DNA of 30,255 bases from the NCBI GenBank assembly GCA_023430465.1, contig JAEZAM010000030.1, positions 1-30,255 of the forward strand, in the 5' to 3' direction. This stretch comes from Bacteroidota bacterium (GTDB taxonomy: Bacteria > Bacteroidota > Bacteroidia > Chitinophagales > Chitinophagaceae). A program made the position numbers and the translations under genes. Below the pieces are notes generated by a model that worked only from the letters and a program-made list of their open reading frames with translations, searched no databases and was not told the DNA's origin. Positions 1 to 6,205 of this stretch are shown piece by piece. The number at the start of each line of letters is the position of its first letter. The first letter of the stretch is position 1.

Positions 1-2
1 TG

Positions 3-95
3 GTTGCAGTGCCTCGAATCAATGGTGAAAGTAATGTCGAGTTTGTATGCCAAAATTTCAACGAGGACTTTGTAGCTATGGTCAGAAAAGAATGA
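3..95 (+). CDS. 3' end of a cassette gene, partial, unknown function
   Basis: The frame beginning at base 3 is open from the window edge to a TGA at 93-95 and encodes about 30 residues ending in VRKE. The residues are ordinary and protein-like, with no recognisable motif. It lies immediately upstream of the first attC-like repeat, in the same position and orientation as the other cassette genes of the array, so I read it as the C-terminus of a cassette gene whose start is outside the window. The function cannot be inferred. Confidence 0.5.
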   Translation, partial: VAVPRINGESNVEFVCQNFNEDFVAMVRKE

Positions 96-120
96 TGACT
101 GAGTAAGTCAAAATGCCCTG

Positions 121-256
121 CAGCCAAGAAGGGGTTTTGCAATATGGCGGGATAGAACATGAGCTGGGGTGTAGGTTCATTGGTCAACTTTTGAATAACT
201 TACCAAACGACATTAACATAGACTATCGCCACATCGCAAAGCCCTGACCGTTAGAC
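121..256 (+). repeat. attC-like recombination site 1 (family A)
   Basis: This element of about 135 nt lies between two cassette ORFs. It shares long blocks with the elements at 803, 1398 and 5382. The outer arms GGGGTTTTGC (131-140) and GCAAAGCCC (236-244) can pair with a bulge. The right end is GTTAGAC at 250-256, a perfect match to the integron core GTTRRRY. The left core is degenerate: CAGCCAAG instead of RYYYAAC. The attC identity is inferred from the layout and the pairing. Confidence 0.65.
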
Positions 257-273
257 GCAATTAACCTTTCGAT

Positions 274-798
274 ATGCGAGACAGAAAACTGCTATTTCAA
301 ACATATTCCGACGCTAGACTAATTGAAGTAGTTAAAAATGCTAAGCAATTTGGCTATGATGAAAGTATTAGGTGTCTTGCGCTTGAGGTGTTGAAAGAAA
401 GGGGTATTACCGAAGATGATCTAGCACTGACCGGAAATCTCACAAATTCAAAATTTGACTACTCGCAGGAGGTGTTTTATTCTTACAATACCGCTTCCAA
501 AACAGCTTTTATAGCCTACTTCGTGGGACTATGTATGCGAGCAATTGATGTTTTTAATTTGTTTGGTATTGATCATCCAGGATTAATCTTTCAATTAGTT
601 TTTGGGTTAGTAATCGTTTCATTTCTTATCGCGCTAACAAAGTCATTTTTTGATCACCTCAACTTTTATAAATCAATAGGCAAAGACCCAGGTACTGGGG
701 ATCAACTTATATTTTTTCTATTGGGCATGCCTTTTTACATTGTAATGTATTTTTTTTACAGGAGTCGCATGAAAGAAGAATTGCTGATGATTAATTAA
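274..798 (+). CDS. Cassette-borne three-TM membrane protein, unknown function
   Basis: A 174-aa protein. Residues 1-55 are soluble and helical, with a charged start (YSDARLIEVV) and a KERGITEDDL segment, a pattern I associate with N-termini of various Bacteroidota membrane proteins. Three hydrophobic stretches follow at about 75-95, 103-125 and 142-162, ending in a short basic/acidic tail. No catalytic motif is visible. The ATG lies 24 nt after the GTTAGAC core, which is usual cassette spacing, and the stop lies 4 nt before the next core GCCTAAC, so the gene fills the cassette. The first bases of the cassette (GTTAGACGCA) are complementary to its last bases (TGCGCCTAAC) at 9 of 10 positions. 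Function unknown. Confidence 0.75.
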   Translation: MRDRKLLFQTYSDARLIEVVKNAKQFGYDESIRCLALEVLKERGITEDDLALTGNLTNSKFDYSQEVFYSYNTASKTAFIAYFVGLCMRAIDVFNLFGIDHPGLIFQLVFGLVIVSFLIALTKSFFDHLNFYKSIGKDPGTGDQLIFFLLGMPFYIVMYFFYRSRMKEELLMIN

Positions 799-802
799 CT
801 GC

Positions 803-937
803 GCCTAACAAGAGGGTTTGCAATATGGCGGGATAGAACATGAGCTGGGCTGTAGGTTCATTGGACAGCTTTTGAATAACTTACCAGGCGGTATTAGCAC
901 GGACTCTCGCCACATCGCAAAGCCCTGGCCGTTGTGT
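803..937 (+). repeat. attC-like recombination site 2 (family A)
   Basis: The left core GCCTAAC (803-809) matches RYYYAAC exactly, and the right end is GTTGTGT (931-937). The inner arms GAGGGTTTGC and GCAAAGCCC pair with one extrahelical base, as in integron attC sites. The central part is nearly the same as in sites 1 and 3, and its right half (CAGGCGGTATTA) is closest to site 8. Confidence 0.72.
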
Positions 938-972
938 GCAGTTCAATCCAGCACCTGTTTTCAAAATTGAAT

Positions 973-1386
973 ATGAATAAACAATGGCTTTTTGCGATAG
1001 TATTATTTCCTGCTCTCTACATTTCGACGGCATGTCAAAAGAAAATAGATTGTTCCCAGATAAGAAATGGAAAGTTTCATTACTTTATGAAAAAGACTAG
1101 GGAGAGGGTAAACATTGAGCGTTTTGATAGTCTTCAATTGGAAACTGATTTCAAAGGAGGTTCACCTTTGAGAAGTAAGATTGTGTGGACGTCCGATTGT
1201 AAGTATGACATGTACATTAATGCTTACTCCGAAACGAGACTTCCGGGTGACGATTTGATATTTGCTGTCACTCCATCAAAAGTGGAAATTGTATTTATAA
1301 ATGAAGCTTTCTACATCTGTGACGTCAAAATGGAGGTCTTCAATGAGAAGTTTGCAATGAGAGATACGATATACTTCGGTCACTAA
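973..1386 (+). CDS. Cassette-borne predicted lipoprotein, unknown function
   Basis: The chosen start is the ATG at 973; the open frame extends upstream to a GTG at 934 inside the attC core, which is unlikely to be the start. The 137-aa product begins MNKQWLFAIVLFPALY and then has a lipobox-like STAC, so it is probably exported and lipidated on the cysteine at about residue 21. The mature part is 115 residues with several cysteines (CSQIRNG, SDCKYD, YICDVK) and a beta-rich look. I do not recognise a family. The cassette ends are complementary over 14 bases (931-944 against 1391-1404, 13 of 14 matches), the longest such match in the array. Confidence 0.75.
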   Translation: MNKQWLFAIVLFPALYISTACQKKIDCSQIRNGKFHYFMKKTRERVNIERFDSLQLETDFKGGSPLRSKIVWTSDCKYDMYINAYSETRLPGDDLIFAVTPSKVEIVFINEAFYICDVKMEVFNEKFAMRDTIYFGH

Positions 1387-1397
1387 ATATGAACTGC

Positions 1398-1532
1398 ACA
1401 GAACAAGAGGTTTTGCAATATGGCGGGACAGAACATGGGTTGAGCTGTGGGTTCATTGGTCAACTGTTGAATAACTTACCAAACGACATTAACACAGGCT
1501 ATCGCCAAATCGCAAAGCCCGGACCGTTACCG
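1398..1532 (+). repeat. attC-like recombination site 3 (family A)
   Basis: The left core is ACAGAAC (1398-1404) and the right end is GTTACCG (1526-1532). The arms GAGGTTTTGC and GCAAAGCCC and the centre are closely similar to site 1, including ACCAAACGACATTAACA. The left core departs from RYYYAAC at one position but is complementary to the start of its own cassette. Confidence 0.7.
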
Positions 1533-1584
1533 GCAACCTTAAACTAGCATACTGCTACTGCAAAAATACAGACTAACAAAACCT

Positions 1585-2349
1585 ATGGGACTATTTGACT
1601 TCCTGAAAACTAAAACCAAACCAACAGACGAAGCGACAAAACCGAACCCTACACGACCCGAGTGTGATGTTACGAAGACACAAATCATGGTCAACCTCTT
1701 TGCTGTTCCGGCAGACCAAAGAGACGAAGAATGGCGACAAACCTTTTTTGAAAATGTACAGTCCGCAAGTTTTGCTTGTGGCAACCCGCAAATCTTCAAT
1801 GGTCCAGATGGTTTTCCCTATTTTGTTTTAAGGACACCAGAGTCGCATAAGCCATTCGAATCTTTTTGCATTAGAAACATGAAAGATGACTTTCTGCTCG
1901 AAAAGGGTTTTGGCGTTGCTATCAATCCCAAGGAAAATGGCGTTGATTGGGTTTTCTCATATGGCGACATTGTTAATCTGCATTTAAATAAAGAGTTTTA
2001 CTCCAAGAAAGACAGCGTTGAGTTGGAAAATGTAGAGACAATAAAGAAAGAAGAAAAAGTTTTAATTGCACAACCATCGGAAGGCTACTTACCAAGTCAA
2101 ACAAGACAAGTGCTAAAATCCTTTCTTCAAAACAACGGAGTTAAAAGACCTAAGCTCATGATGGTATGCCGAGCAATAGAAGGACAAGTAATTCAAGAGT
2201 TAGCATTCAATTTGTTTCCGGAAGACTTTCCTTCAACCGAACATTTGAATTACCGCTTGCAACAAATCAGTTGGTTTTTACCAAGACATTACGTTGTTCT
2301 TGCATTACCAAATAACTCTAATTTGACAGATGGATTTTCAGACCTTTAG
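1585..2349 (+). CDS. Cassette-borne cytosolic protein of 254 aa, unknown function
   Basis: The largest cassette gene. It starts MGLFDFLKTKTK, a short amphipathic opening followed by a proline/threonine-rich linker (to about residue 28) seen on many small cytosolic Bacteroidota proteins. There is no signal peptide and no membrane segment. Two likely domains are separated near residue 150 by a charged stretch (ENVETIKKEEK). The second is well folded in appearance, with MMVCRAIEG, ELAFNLFPEDF and HYVVLALPNN. I cannot name the family with confidence. The cassette begins GTTACCGGCA (1526) and ends TGCCTGTAAC (2364-2373), complementary at 9 of 10 positions. About 50 nt separate the core from the ATG. 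Confidence 0.75.
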   Translation: MGLFDFLKTKTKPTDEATKPNPTRPECDVTKTQIMVNLFAVPADQRDEEWRQTFFENVQSASFACGNPQIFNGPDGFPYFVLRTPESHKPFESFCIRNMKDDFLLEKGFGVAINPKENGVDWVFSYGDIVNLHLNKEFYSKKDSVELENVETIKKEEKVLIAQPSEGYLPSQTRQVLKSFLQNNGVKRPKLMMVCRAIEGQVIQELAFNLFPEDFPSTEHLNYRLQQISWFLPRHYVVLALPNNSNLTDGFSDL

Positions 2350-2366
2350 CGTTACGAAAGGCATGC

Positions 2367-2565
2367 CTGTAACAGCGGTTTGGTGTCATTGGGGCTGGAC
2401 GTTGGAGCAATCGGCAACATATCGCTATTCAACTTCGGCTCTCGGCTGGACGTTCAACATTGAGCTTTAGTTCTTATTTTCATCATTATTAATTCTAATC
2501 GGCTTCTGTTCGGGGCAGACGAATAACGAATACCCCACCGAACGCCAAGCCGATGAACGTTGGTG
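2367..2565 (+). repeat. attC-like recombination site 4 (family B, about 199 nt)
   Basis: The left core is CTGTAAC (2367-2373) and the right end is GTTGGTG (2559-2565). The outer arms CGGTTTGGTG and CGCCAAGCCG pair through G-T and Watson-Crick pairs. The centre is unlike family A and contains its own nested pairing candidates (GCTGGACGTT occurs twice, near 2394 and 2446). No ORF is visible in this stretch. Confidence 0.6.
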
Positions 2566-2573
2566 GCAATTCT

Positions 2574-3137
2574 ATGAAGCGACTATTATACTTTATTTTA
2601 TTTCTGCATTTAGCAAACCCTACATTTTCTCAAAGTGATTCTGCTACTGTCAAAATTATTGATGATGCAATTCGAAGCAGAAACGGAGATGATGTTATTA
2701 TTTATGTGGATAGCGCCTTTAGTTATAGTGGACAGCTTAACCCACTCGTAAGAAAAGGAGGCATAAGCGGCTATTACAAAGAACAAAAGACGAGAATAGC
2801 GCTAAAGAGAAGCGAGCTGAAGCTTATTAACAGTCAATTTAAAATAAAGAATCGATTTGTGTGGCCTTCGAACATGTTCGCTAACTCCTTCCGGATTAGT
2901 CTAGACTCCATTCAAAATATATTTGCCGAGAGTGGATCACCGGTTTTTTCTGAGAAGTACCAAACTCGAAGATTTTTCCTGTTTACCGAGCCTGTCTTCA
3001 TCCGGAACAAAACTATTGCGGTATTTCGACTAGCTGAAATGTTTGGGCGATCATCTGGTAACGACCTTTTTTATTTTTACAAGAAATCAAATGGGGTATG
3101 GAGGCACTATATGGTCTGCGGGCTGGGCGCATGGTAA
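2574..3137 (+). CDS. Cassette-borne exported protein, unknown function
   Basis: The start is placed at the ATG at 2574. The open frame continues to an ATG at 2553, but that one overlaps the recombination core GTTGGTG and would put polar residues in front of a clean signal peptide. The 187-aa product begins MKRLLYFILFLHLANPTFSQ, a typical signal peptide ending in a Bacteroidota-style FSQ cleavage site. The mature protein (about 167 aa) has alternating charged/hydrophobic segments and ends HYMVCGLGAW; no motif is recognised. It may be a periplasmic or secreted nuclear-transport-factor-like fold, but this is only an impression. Its cassette lacks a clear 3' core. Confidence 0.7.
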   Translation: MKRLLYFILFLHLANPTFSQSDSATVKIIDDAIRSRNGDDVIIYVDSAFSYSGQLNPLVRKGGISGYYKEQKTRIALKRSELKLINSQFKIKNRFVWPSNMFANSFRISLDSIQNIFAESGSPVFSEKYQTRRFFLFTEPVFIRNKTIAVFRLAEMFGRSSGNDLFYFYKKSNGVWRHYMVCGLGAW

Positions 3138-3164
3138 TGAAGATCAACTATTAGCGTGTGAAGA

Positions 3165-3297
3165 ACTGCACATATCCGGCTGACCGAACACGGATGAGCA
3201 ACAAAATATATTTTCAACTTTTGTAACTTACATTGGCTGCAGTTCCGGGTTGGACGTTATAAAATACCAGCACAGCAGCAAGCCCTGTTCGTTGTGC
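3165..3297 (+). repeat. Truncated attC-like site 5 (family C)
   Basis: The block from CATATCCGGCTGACC to about 3260 is closely similar to the 3' part of site 6 (from about 3871), including CGAACACGGATGA and CAGTTCCGGG. The right end GTTGTGC (3291-3297) is present, preceded by AGCACAGCAGCAAGC, which recurs with one change in site 7. The left half, including the RYYYAAC core and its arm, is missing: nothing complementary to the cassette start GTTGGTGGCA is found after the stop at 3137. Confidence 0.55.
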
Positions 3298-3300
3298 GCA

Positions 3301-3789
3301 ATGAACTTCCATATGAAGATTCAATTCTATTTGTTGATATTTTTTATTCTACACCACTCTATTAGTAGTGCTCAATCATTATTAAGCAGGGTAGATTCAT
3401 TGGAAAGACAATATAAATTTTATGAGTTTAAGGACTCCAGTACAATTTATTTGACAAGCCTGGGTTCATTAGAGCGACAATTCCCAAATCTTAAATTTAA
3501 TCGGATAGACTATGACAAGCGCACTGGATTGACTTACATCGAGGGTCTAGTCGATATTTGTTGCTTTGAGATTATAGTTGCAAATGTTAAAAGAAGGAGT
3601 CATCTAAGCAATATTCGACGATTTGGTCATACCAACGAAATAGAAGAAATATCGACGGACTCGAGATATACAGGACGATTCGATCTCGAGGTCAAACTAA
3701 TGCAAGACGATGTAATTTTGATTGGGCATCCCGGTACTCTATATTGGGGAGCGACAATAGTGCCAATTGGGAAGGTTCTGGCAAATTGA
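3301..3789 (+). CDS. Cassette-borne exported protein, unknown function
   Basis: The open frame reaches back to a TTG or ATG-like start within the preceding repeat, but the first good starts are ATG 3301 and ATG 3313. The product from 3301 is 162 aa, with a signal peptide (MKIQFYLLIFFILHH then SISSAQ) directly after the second methionine, so 3313 is equally possible. The mature part holds no motif I know and contains a CCFEIIV stretch and a glycine-rich end (HPGTLYWGATIVPIG). The cassette starts GTTGTGCGCA (3291-3300) and ends TGCGCACAAC (3795-3804), perfectly complementary over 10 bases. Function unknown. Confidence 0.72.
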   Translation: MNFHMKIQFYLLIFFILHHSISSAQSLLSRVDSLERQYKFYEFKDSSTIYLTSLGSLERQFPNLKFNRIDYDKRTGLTYIEGLVDICCFEIIVANVKRRSHLSNIRRFGHTNEIEEISTDSRYTGRFDLEVKLMQDDVILIGHPGTLYWGATIVPIGKVLAN

Positions 3790-3797
3790 AAGACTGC

Positions 3798-3996
3798 GCA
3801 CAACAAGCAGGTTTTCGTCAGCAGGGGGCGATGAATAGATCCTCATTGACAGGGGTACTATCACCTGCATATCCGGCTGACCGAACACGGATGAACAGTA
3901 GAATATGTTTTCAAATTTTGTAAATTGGGTCGGCTACAGTTCCGGGCGGGACGTTTTTCAAATGCCCCTCCGGACGCAAACCTGTAGCCGTTACCG
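3798..3996 (+). repeat. attC-like recombination site 6 (family C, about 199 nt)
   Basis: The left core is GCACAAC (3798-3804) and the right end is GTTACCG (3990-3996). The arms CAGGTTTTCGTC (3809-3820) and GACGCAAACCTG (3973-3984) pair with a single mismatch, the clearest arm pairing in the array. The central 3' part is shared with site 5. Confidence 0.68.
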
Positions 3997-4005
3997 GCAA
4001 AACTC

Positions 4006-4464
4006 ATGACAGAATATAGGGTCATCATACCAGACGAGAAACCTCGAATTGTTGAGTTTCTTCAAGAGCATTTACCTGGAATAGCCTATGTAAATCGATC
4101 ATTATTAGACTTTGAACCAAAAGAAGTATTTAGCTGGCATCTCTCTGTGATGATAGATATCGAAGACACGATTGAAAATGGGATGCCTTCAAAAACAGAG
4201 CGAGAGTTGTTGCATGAGTTTGACGATTTATTAGACGCAAACATAAAAGGGCCAGACCTACAAAAACCAAATGCTCTTTTTCTTGCTCGAATAACGTGGA
4301 ATAAGACCCGAGAGCTAATTTGGCGAGTTTTTGATCCAGAAATTGCAAATAGCTATTTGCAACAAATCATTTCTGACGATTCATCAATTCGACAATTTGA
4401 TTATCGTATTGACCCTGATCCGAACTGGAAATTGACTGAATGGCATTTGAGTGAGATTAAGTGA
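4006..4464 (+). CDS. Cassette-borne DUF695-like protein
   Basis: A 152-aa cytosolic protein with no signal peptide. The layout resembles DUF695: a central WHLSVMIDIED strand, a GMPSKTERELLHEFDDLL segment (the family typically has an acidic ENGMP-EEE-LN-LED helix), a RITWNKTRELIWRVFD strand comparable to the family's reporter segment, and a final FDYRIDPDPNW. The first 45 residues precede this block. Function of the family is not established. The ATG lies 9 nt after the core. The cassette starts GTTACCGGCA and ends TGCCGGTAAC (4472-4481), perfectly complementary over 10 bases. The family assignment is from memory of its pattern. Confidence 0.7.
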   Translation: MTEYRVIIPDEKPRIVEFLQEHLPGIAYVNRSLLDFEPKEVFSWHLSVMIDIEDTIENGMPSKTERELLHEFDDLLDANIKGPDLQKPNALFLARITWNKTRELIWRVFDPEIANSYLQQIISDDSSIRQFDYRIDPDPNWKLTEWHLSEIK

Positions 4465-4474
4465 ATAGTACTGC

Positions 4475-4668
4475 CGGTAACATGGGTTTCTGCTATTTTG
4501 GCTGAAGAATATGTAATGATCATCTCGTTCACTAATTAGCTGTGGTCCCGAGGAACGAATAATTCCCAGTATTTGAATATAAAATCAGCAGTAGTAACTT
4601 TAGTCAGAGTAAGTCTGGGCTGACGAATCAAGGAATCTCAGCACAGCAACAAGCAATAAGCGTTGGGC
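4475..4668 (+). repeat. attC-like recombination site 7 (family D, about 194 nt)
   Basis: The left core is CGGTAAC (4475-4481) and the right end is GTTGGGC (4662-4668), a perfect GTTRRRY. The right arm AGCACAGCAACAAGC resembles that of site 5. The centre is largely unique and AT-rich, with no ORF. Arm pairing is less obvious than in sites 2 and 6. Confidence 0.58.
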
Positions 4669-4689
4669 CCAAGTGCAACAGGTACAATA

Positions 4690-5367
4690 ATGAAAATAAT
4701 TATAATAATCATAGTAGAAGTCCTTGCCGGAGCCTTCAATGCACAGGGACAGAGTAATCTGACAAAAAGTGAAATTATAAATGTGTGGTTATCCAAGACT
4801 AGAATCTATAATACTTTCGAAGATTCAGGTAATGCTACTTTCAGCCCCTCGGTTAGCAACGAAATTACATTCTTTATTGACAGCCTAAAGAAAAGTGGAA
4901 TCGACAACTTTATTGTATACACAGAAGCATATCCCGGCTACGTTTCGTTGAATCCATGCAATGATTACATATACCCAATTTATGGATACCTTCTTTGGAC
5001 AACAGACAATTACCTTGCTATTAAGTCAATAAAAGGGAGGTGCCAATCTTTCGCCACAACAATTGATTCTTTAAATATTTTTGACTTCTTTAGGGACAAT
5101 AAGGATGAAATACAAAATGAGATTGTTATGCCCGTGATTTTGAGTACGGCGGGAAGTGGGAAGAATCTTACATATACGATGAGTATAATCGATCACGAAC
5201 CAATCTATTCACTGTATTTAGTTTCTGATAATACTTTTAAGACGGTTAACTTTACTGAAAATGATCTACTAAATGAGAACAGCCTGTTCCATGAACATAA
5301 TGCAACTCTCAAGGCCATTCAGTTGTGGAAAATAATAGATCGGCGAATTAAATCTATGCGCGATTAA
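4690..5367 (+). CDS. Cassette-borne exported protein, unknown function
   Basis: The start is placed at ATG 4690; the frame is open back to a TTG at 4663 inside the recombination core. The 225-aa product begins MKIIIIIIVEVLAGAFNAQG, a signal peptide with an unusual run of six isoleucines (an ATA/ATT/ATC-rich codon run) and a probable cleavage after NAQ. The mature part contains SEIINVWLSKTRIYNTFEDSG, a proline/tyrosine-rich middle (YPGYVSLNPCNDYIYPIYGY) and a C-terminal helix with paired lysines and arginines. No family is recognised. The cassette core pair is GTTGGGC (4662) with GCCCAAC (5382-5388), 7 of 7, and complementarity ends there. Confidence 0.72.
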   Translation: MKIIIIIIVEVLAGAFNAQGQSNLTKSEIINVWLSKTRIYNTFEDSGNATFSPSVSNEITFFIDSLKKSGIDNFIVYTEAYPGYVSLNPCNDYIYPIYGYLLWTTDNYLAIKSIKGRCQSFATTIDSLNIFDFFRDNKDEIQNEIVMPVILSTAGSGKNLTYTMSIIDHEPIYSLYLVSDNTFKTVNFTENDLLNENSLFHEHNATLKAIQLWKIIDRRIKSMRD

Positions 5368-5381
5368 GTCACGCATCATCC

Positions 5382-5535
5382 GCCCAACAAGGGGTTTTGC
5401 GGTATGCGGGATAGAACATGGGCTGGGCTGCGGCTTCATCGGACAGCTTTTGAATAACTTAGCAGGCGGTATTAACACGGACTATCGCCACAACTTGTCC
5501 GCCGAAGGTGGATCGCAAAGCCCCGGGTGTTTTAA
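5382..5535 (+). repeat. attC-like recombination site 8 (family A with a short insertion)
   Basis: The left core GCCCAAC (5382-5388) fits RYYYAAC perfectly. The arms GGGGTTTTGC and GCAAAGCCCC are as in sites 1-3, and the centre matches site 2 closely (CAGGCGGTATTA). Relative to sites 1-3 it carries about 19 extra bases near 5493-5511 (CTTGTCCGCCGAAGGTGG region) just before the right arm. The right end GTTTTAAG (5529) departs from GTTRRRY. Confidence 0.66.
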
Positions 5536-5575
5536 GCAAGGTTCAAATCTTATCGGCCACTAGCGAACTTGTATT

Positions 5576-6151
5576 ATGTCCACTCTTATCTATAGAGAAA
5601 TGAGGTCTTCGGATATTTTGCACCTGGCTGAGATGCGGGCGAAAGGGTCAGCAACAAAAGAATATTGGGTTGAGAGAATTACCAATTATTCGGAAGGATT
5701 GGTAAATCCCCAGGAAGCTCTGCGCCCTCGTGTTATTTACGTCGCAGTTGAGGATACCCGGGTTGTCGGCTTCGCTGCAGGCCATTTAACCCGACGATTC
5801 AATTGCGAAGGCGAACTGCAGTGGATTGACACAGTGGAAACACATCGAAGAAGAGGTATAGCATCGGGTTTGATAATAGTATTGGCGAAGTGGTTCATAA
5901 GACAACAGGCATACAAAATTTGCGTCGACCCTGGAAATCATATTGCCCGAACACTCTACAACAAAAATGGAGCTGTCCCATTAAATGAGCATTGGCTTTA
6001 CTGGACCGACATCCGGGATATTATTCAGAAGCCTCGTTCGCCGATTAAGAACTACGGCGCATGCGCCCAGCTTCGGCTCGTCGCAGTAAAGCTGAAATGC
6101 AAACCCTCAACCATGCAATTTTGTCGGGCTATATCCCTAAATTTAAGATAA
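5576..6151 (+). CDS. Cassette-borne GNAT family N-acetyltransferase
   Basis: This gene probably transfers an acetyl group from acetyl-CoA to an amine; the substrate is unknown. Residues 1-60 hold the GNAT beta1-alpha1-alpha2 opening (IYREMRSSDILHLAEM). The strands RVIYVAVEDTRVVGFAAG and GELQWIDTVETH follow, then the pyrophosphate-binding loop HRRRGIASGLI (Q/RxxGxG/A motif A, near residue 90). Next is alpha4 with NHIARTLYNKNGAVPLNEHWLYW, the usual Y-x-K/R-x-G ending. The domain is complete by about residue 150. The last 40 residues look non-native (Lys/Arg/Cys-rich, no pattern) and run through what should be the 3' recombination site. GNATs are common integron cargo. The ATG at 5576 lies 47 nt after the preceding core. 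Confidence 0.85.
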   Translation: MSTLIYREMRSSDILHLAEMRAKGSATKEYWVERITNYSEGLVNPQEALRPRVIYVAVEDTRVVGFAAGHLTRRFNCEGELQWIDTVETHRRRGIASGLIIVLAKWFIRQQAYKICVDPGNHIARTLYNKNGAVPLNEHWLYWTDIRDIIQKPRSPIKNYGACAQLRLVAVKLKCKPSTMQFCRAISLNLR

Positions 6152-6189
6152 CAGATCAGGGGCAACCCGCACTGCACTGTCCGGTAGAC
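6041..6189 (+). repeat. Degenerate candidate attC-like site 9
   Basis: This stretch overlaps the 3' end of the GNAT reading frame. A right-end signature CCGGTAGACG (6181-6190) is one base away from the CCGTTAGACG end of site 1, and a possible left core AAGAAC lies near 6047. The 12-bp perfect palindrome GGCGCATGCGCC sits at 6056-6067. No similarity to families A-D is obvious, so the call is weak. Confidence 0.3.
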
Positions 6190-6205
6190 GTAACCTGTAA
6201 TTACA

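Noticed and set aside
934..972. Start at GTG 934 for the lipoprotein gene
   Set aside because: This would place the start within the recombination core and lose the lipobox-containing signal peptide. ATG 973 gives a proper signal.
121..5535. CRISPR or insertion-sequence interpretation of the repeats
   Set aside because: The repeats are 130-200 nt and separated by whole genes of varied size, with no cas genes, no transposase and no flanking target duplications seen. Complementary module ends fit integron cassettes better. A MITE with these ends remains the main alternative.
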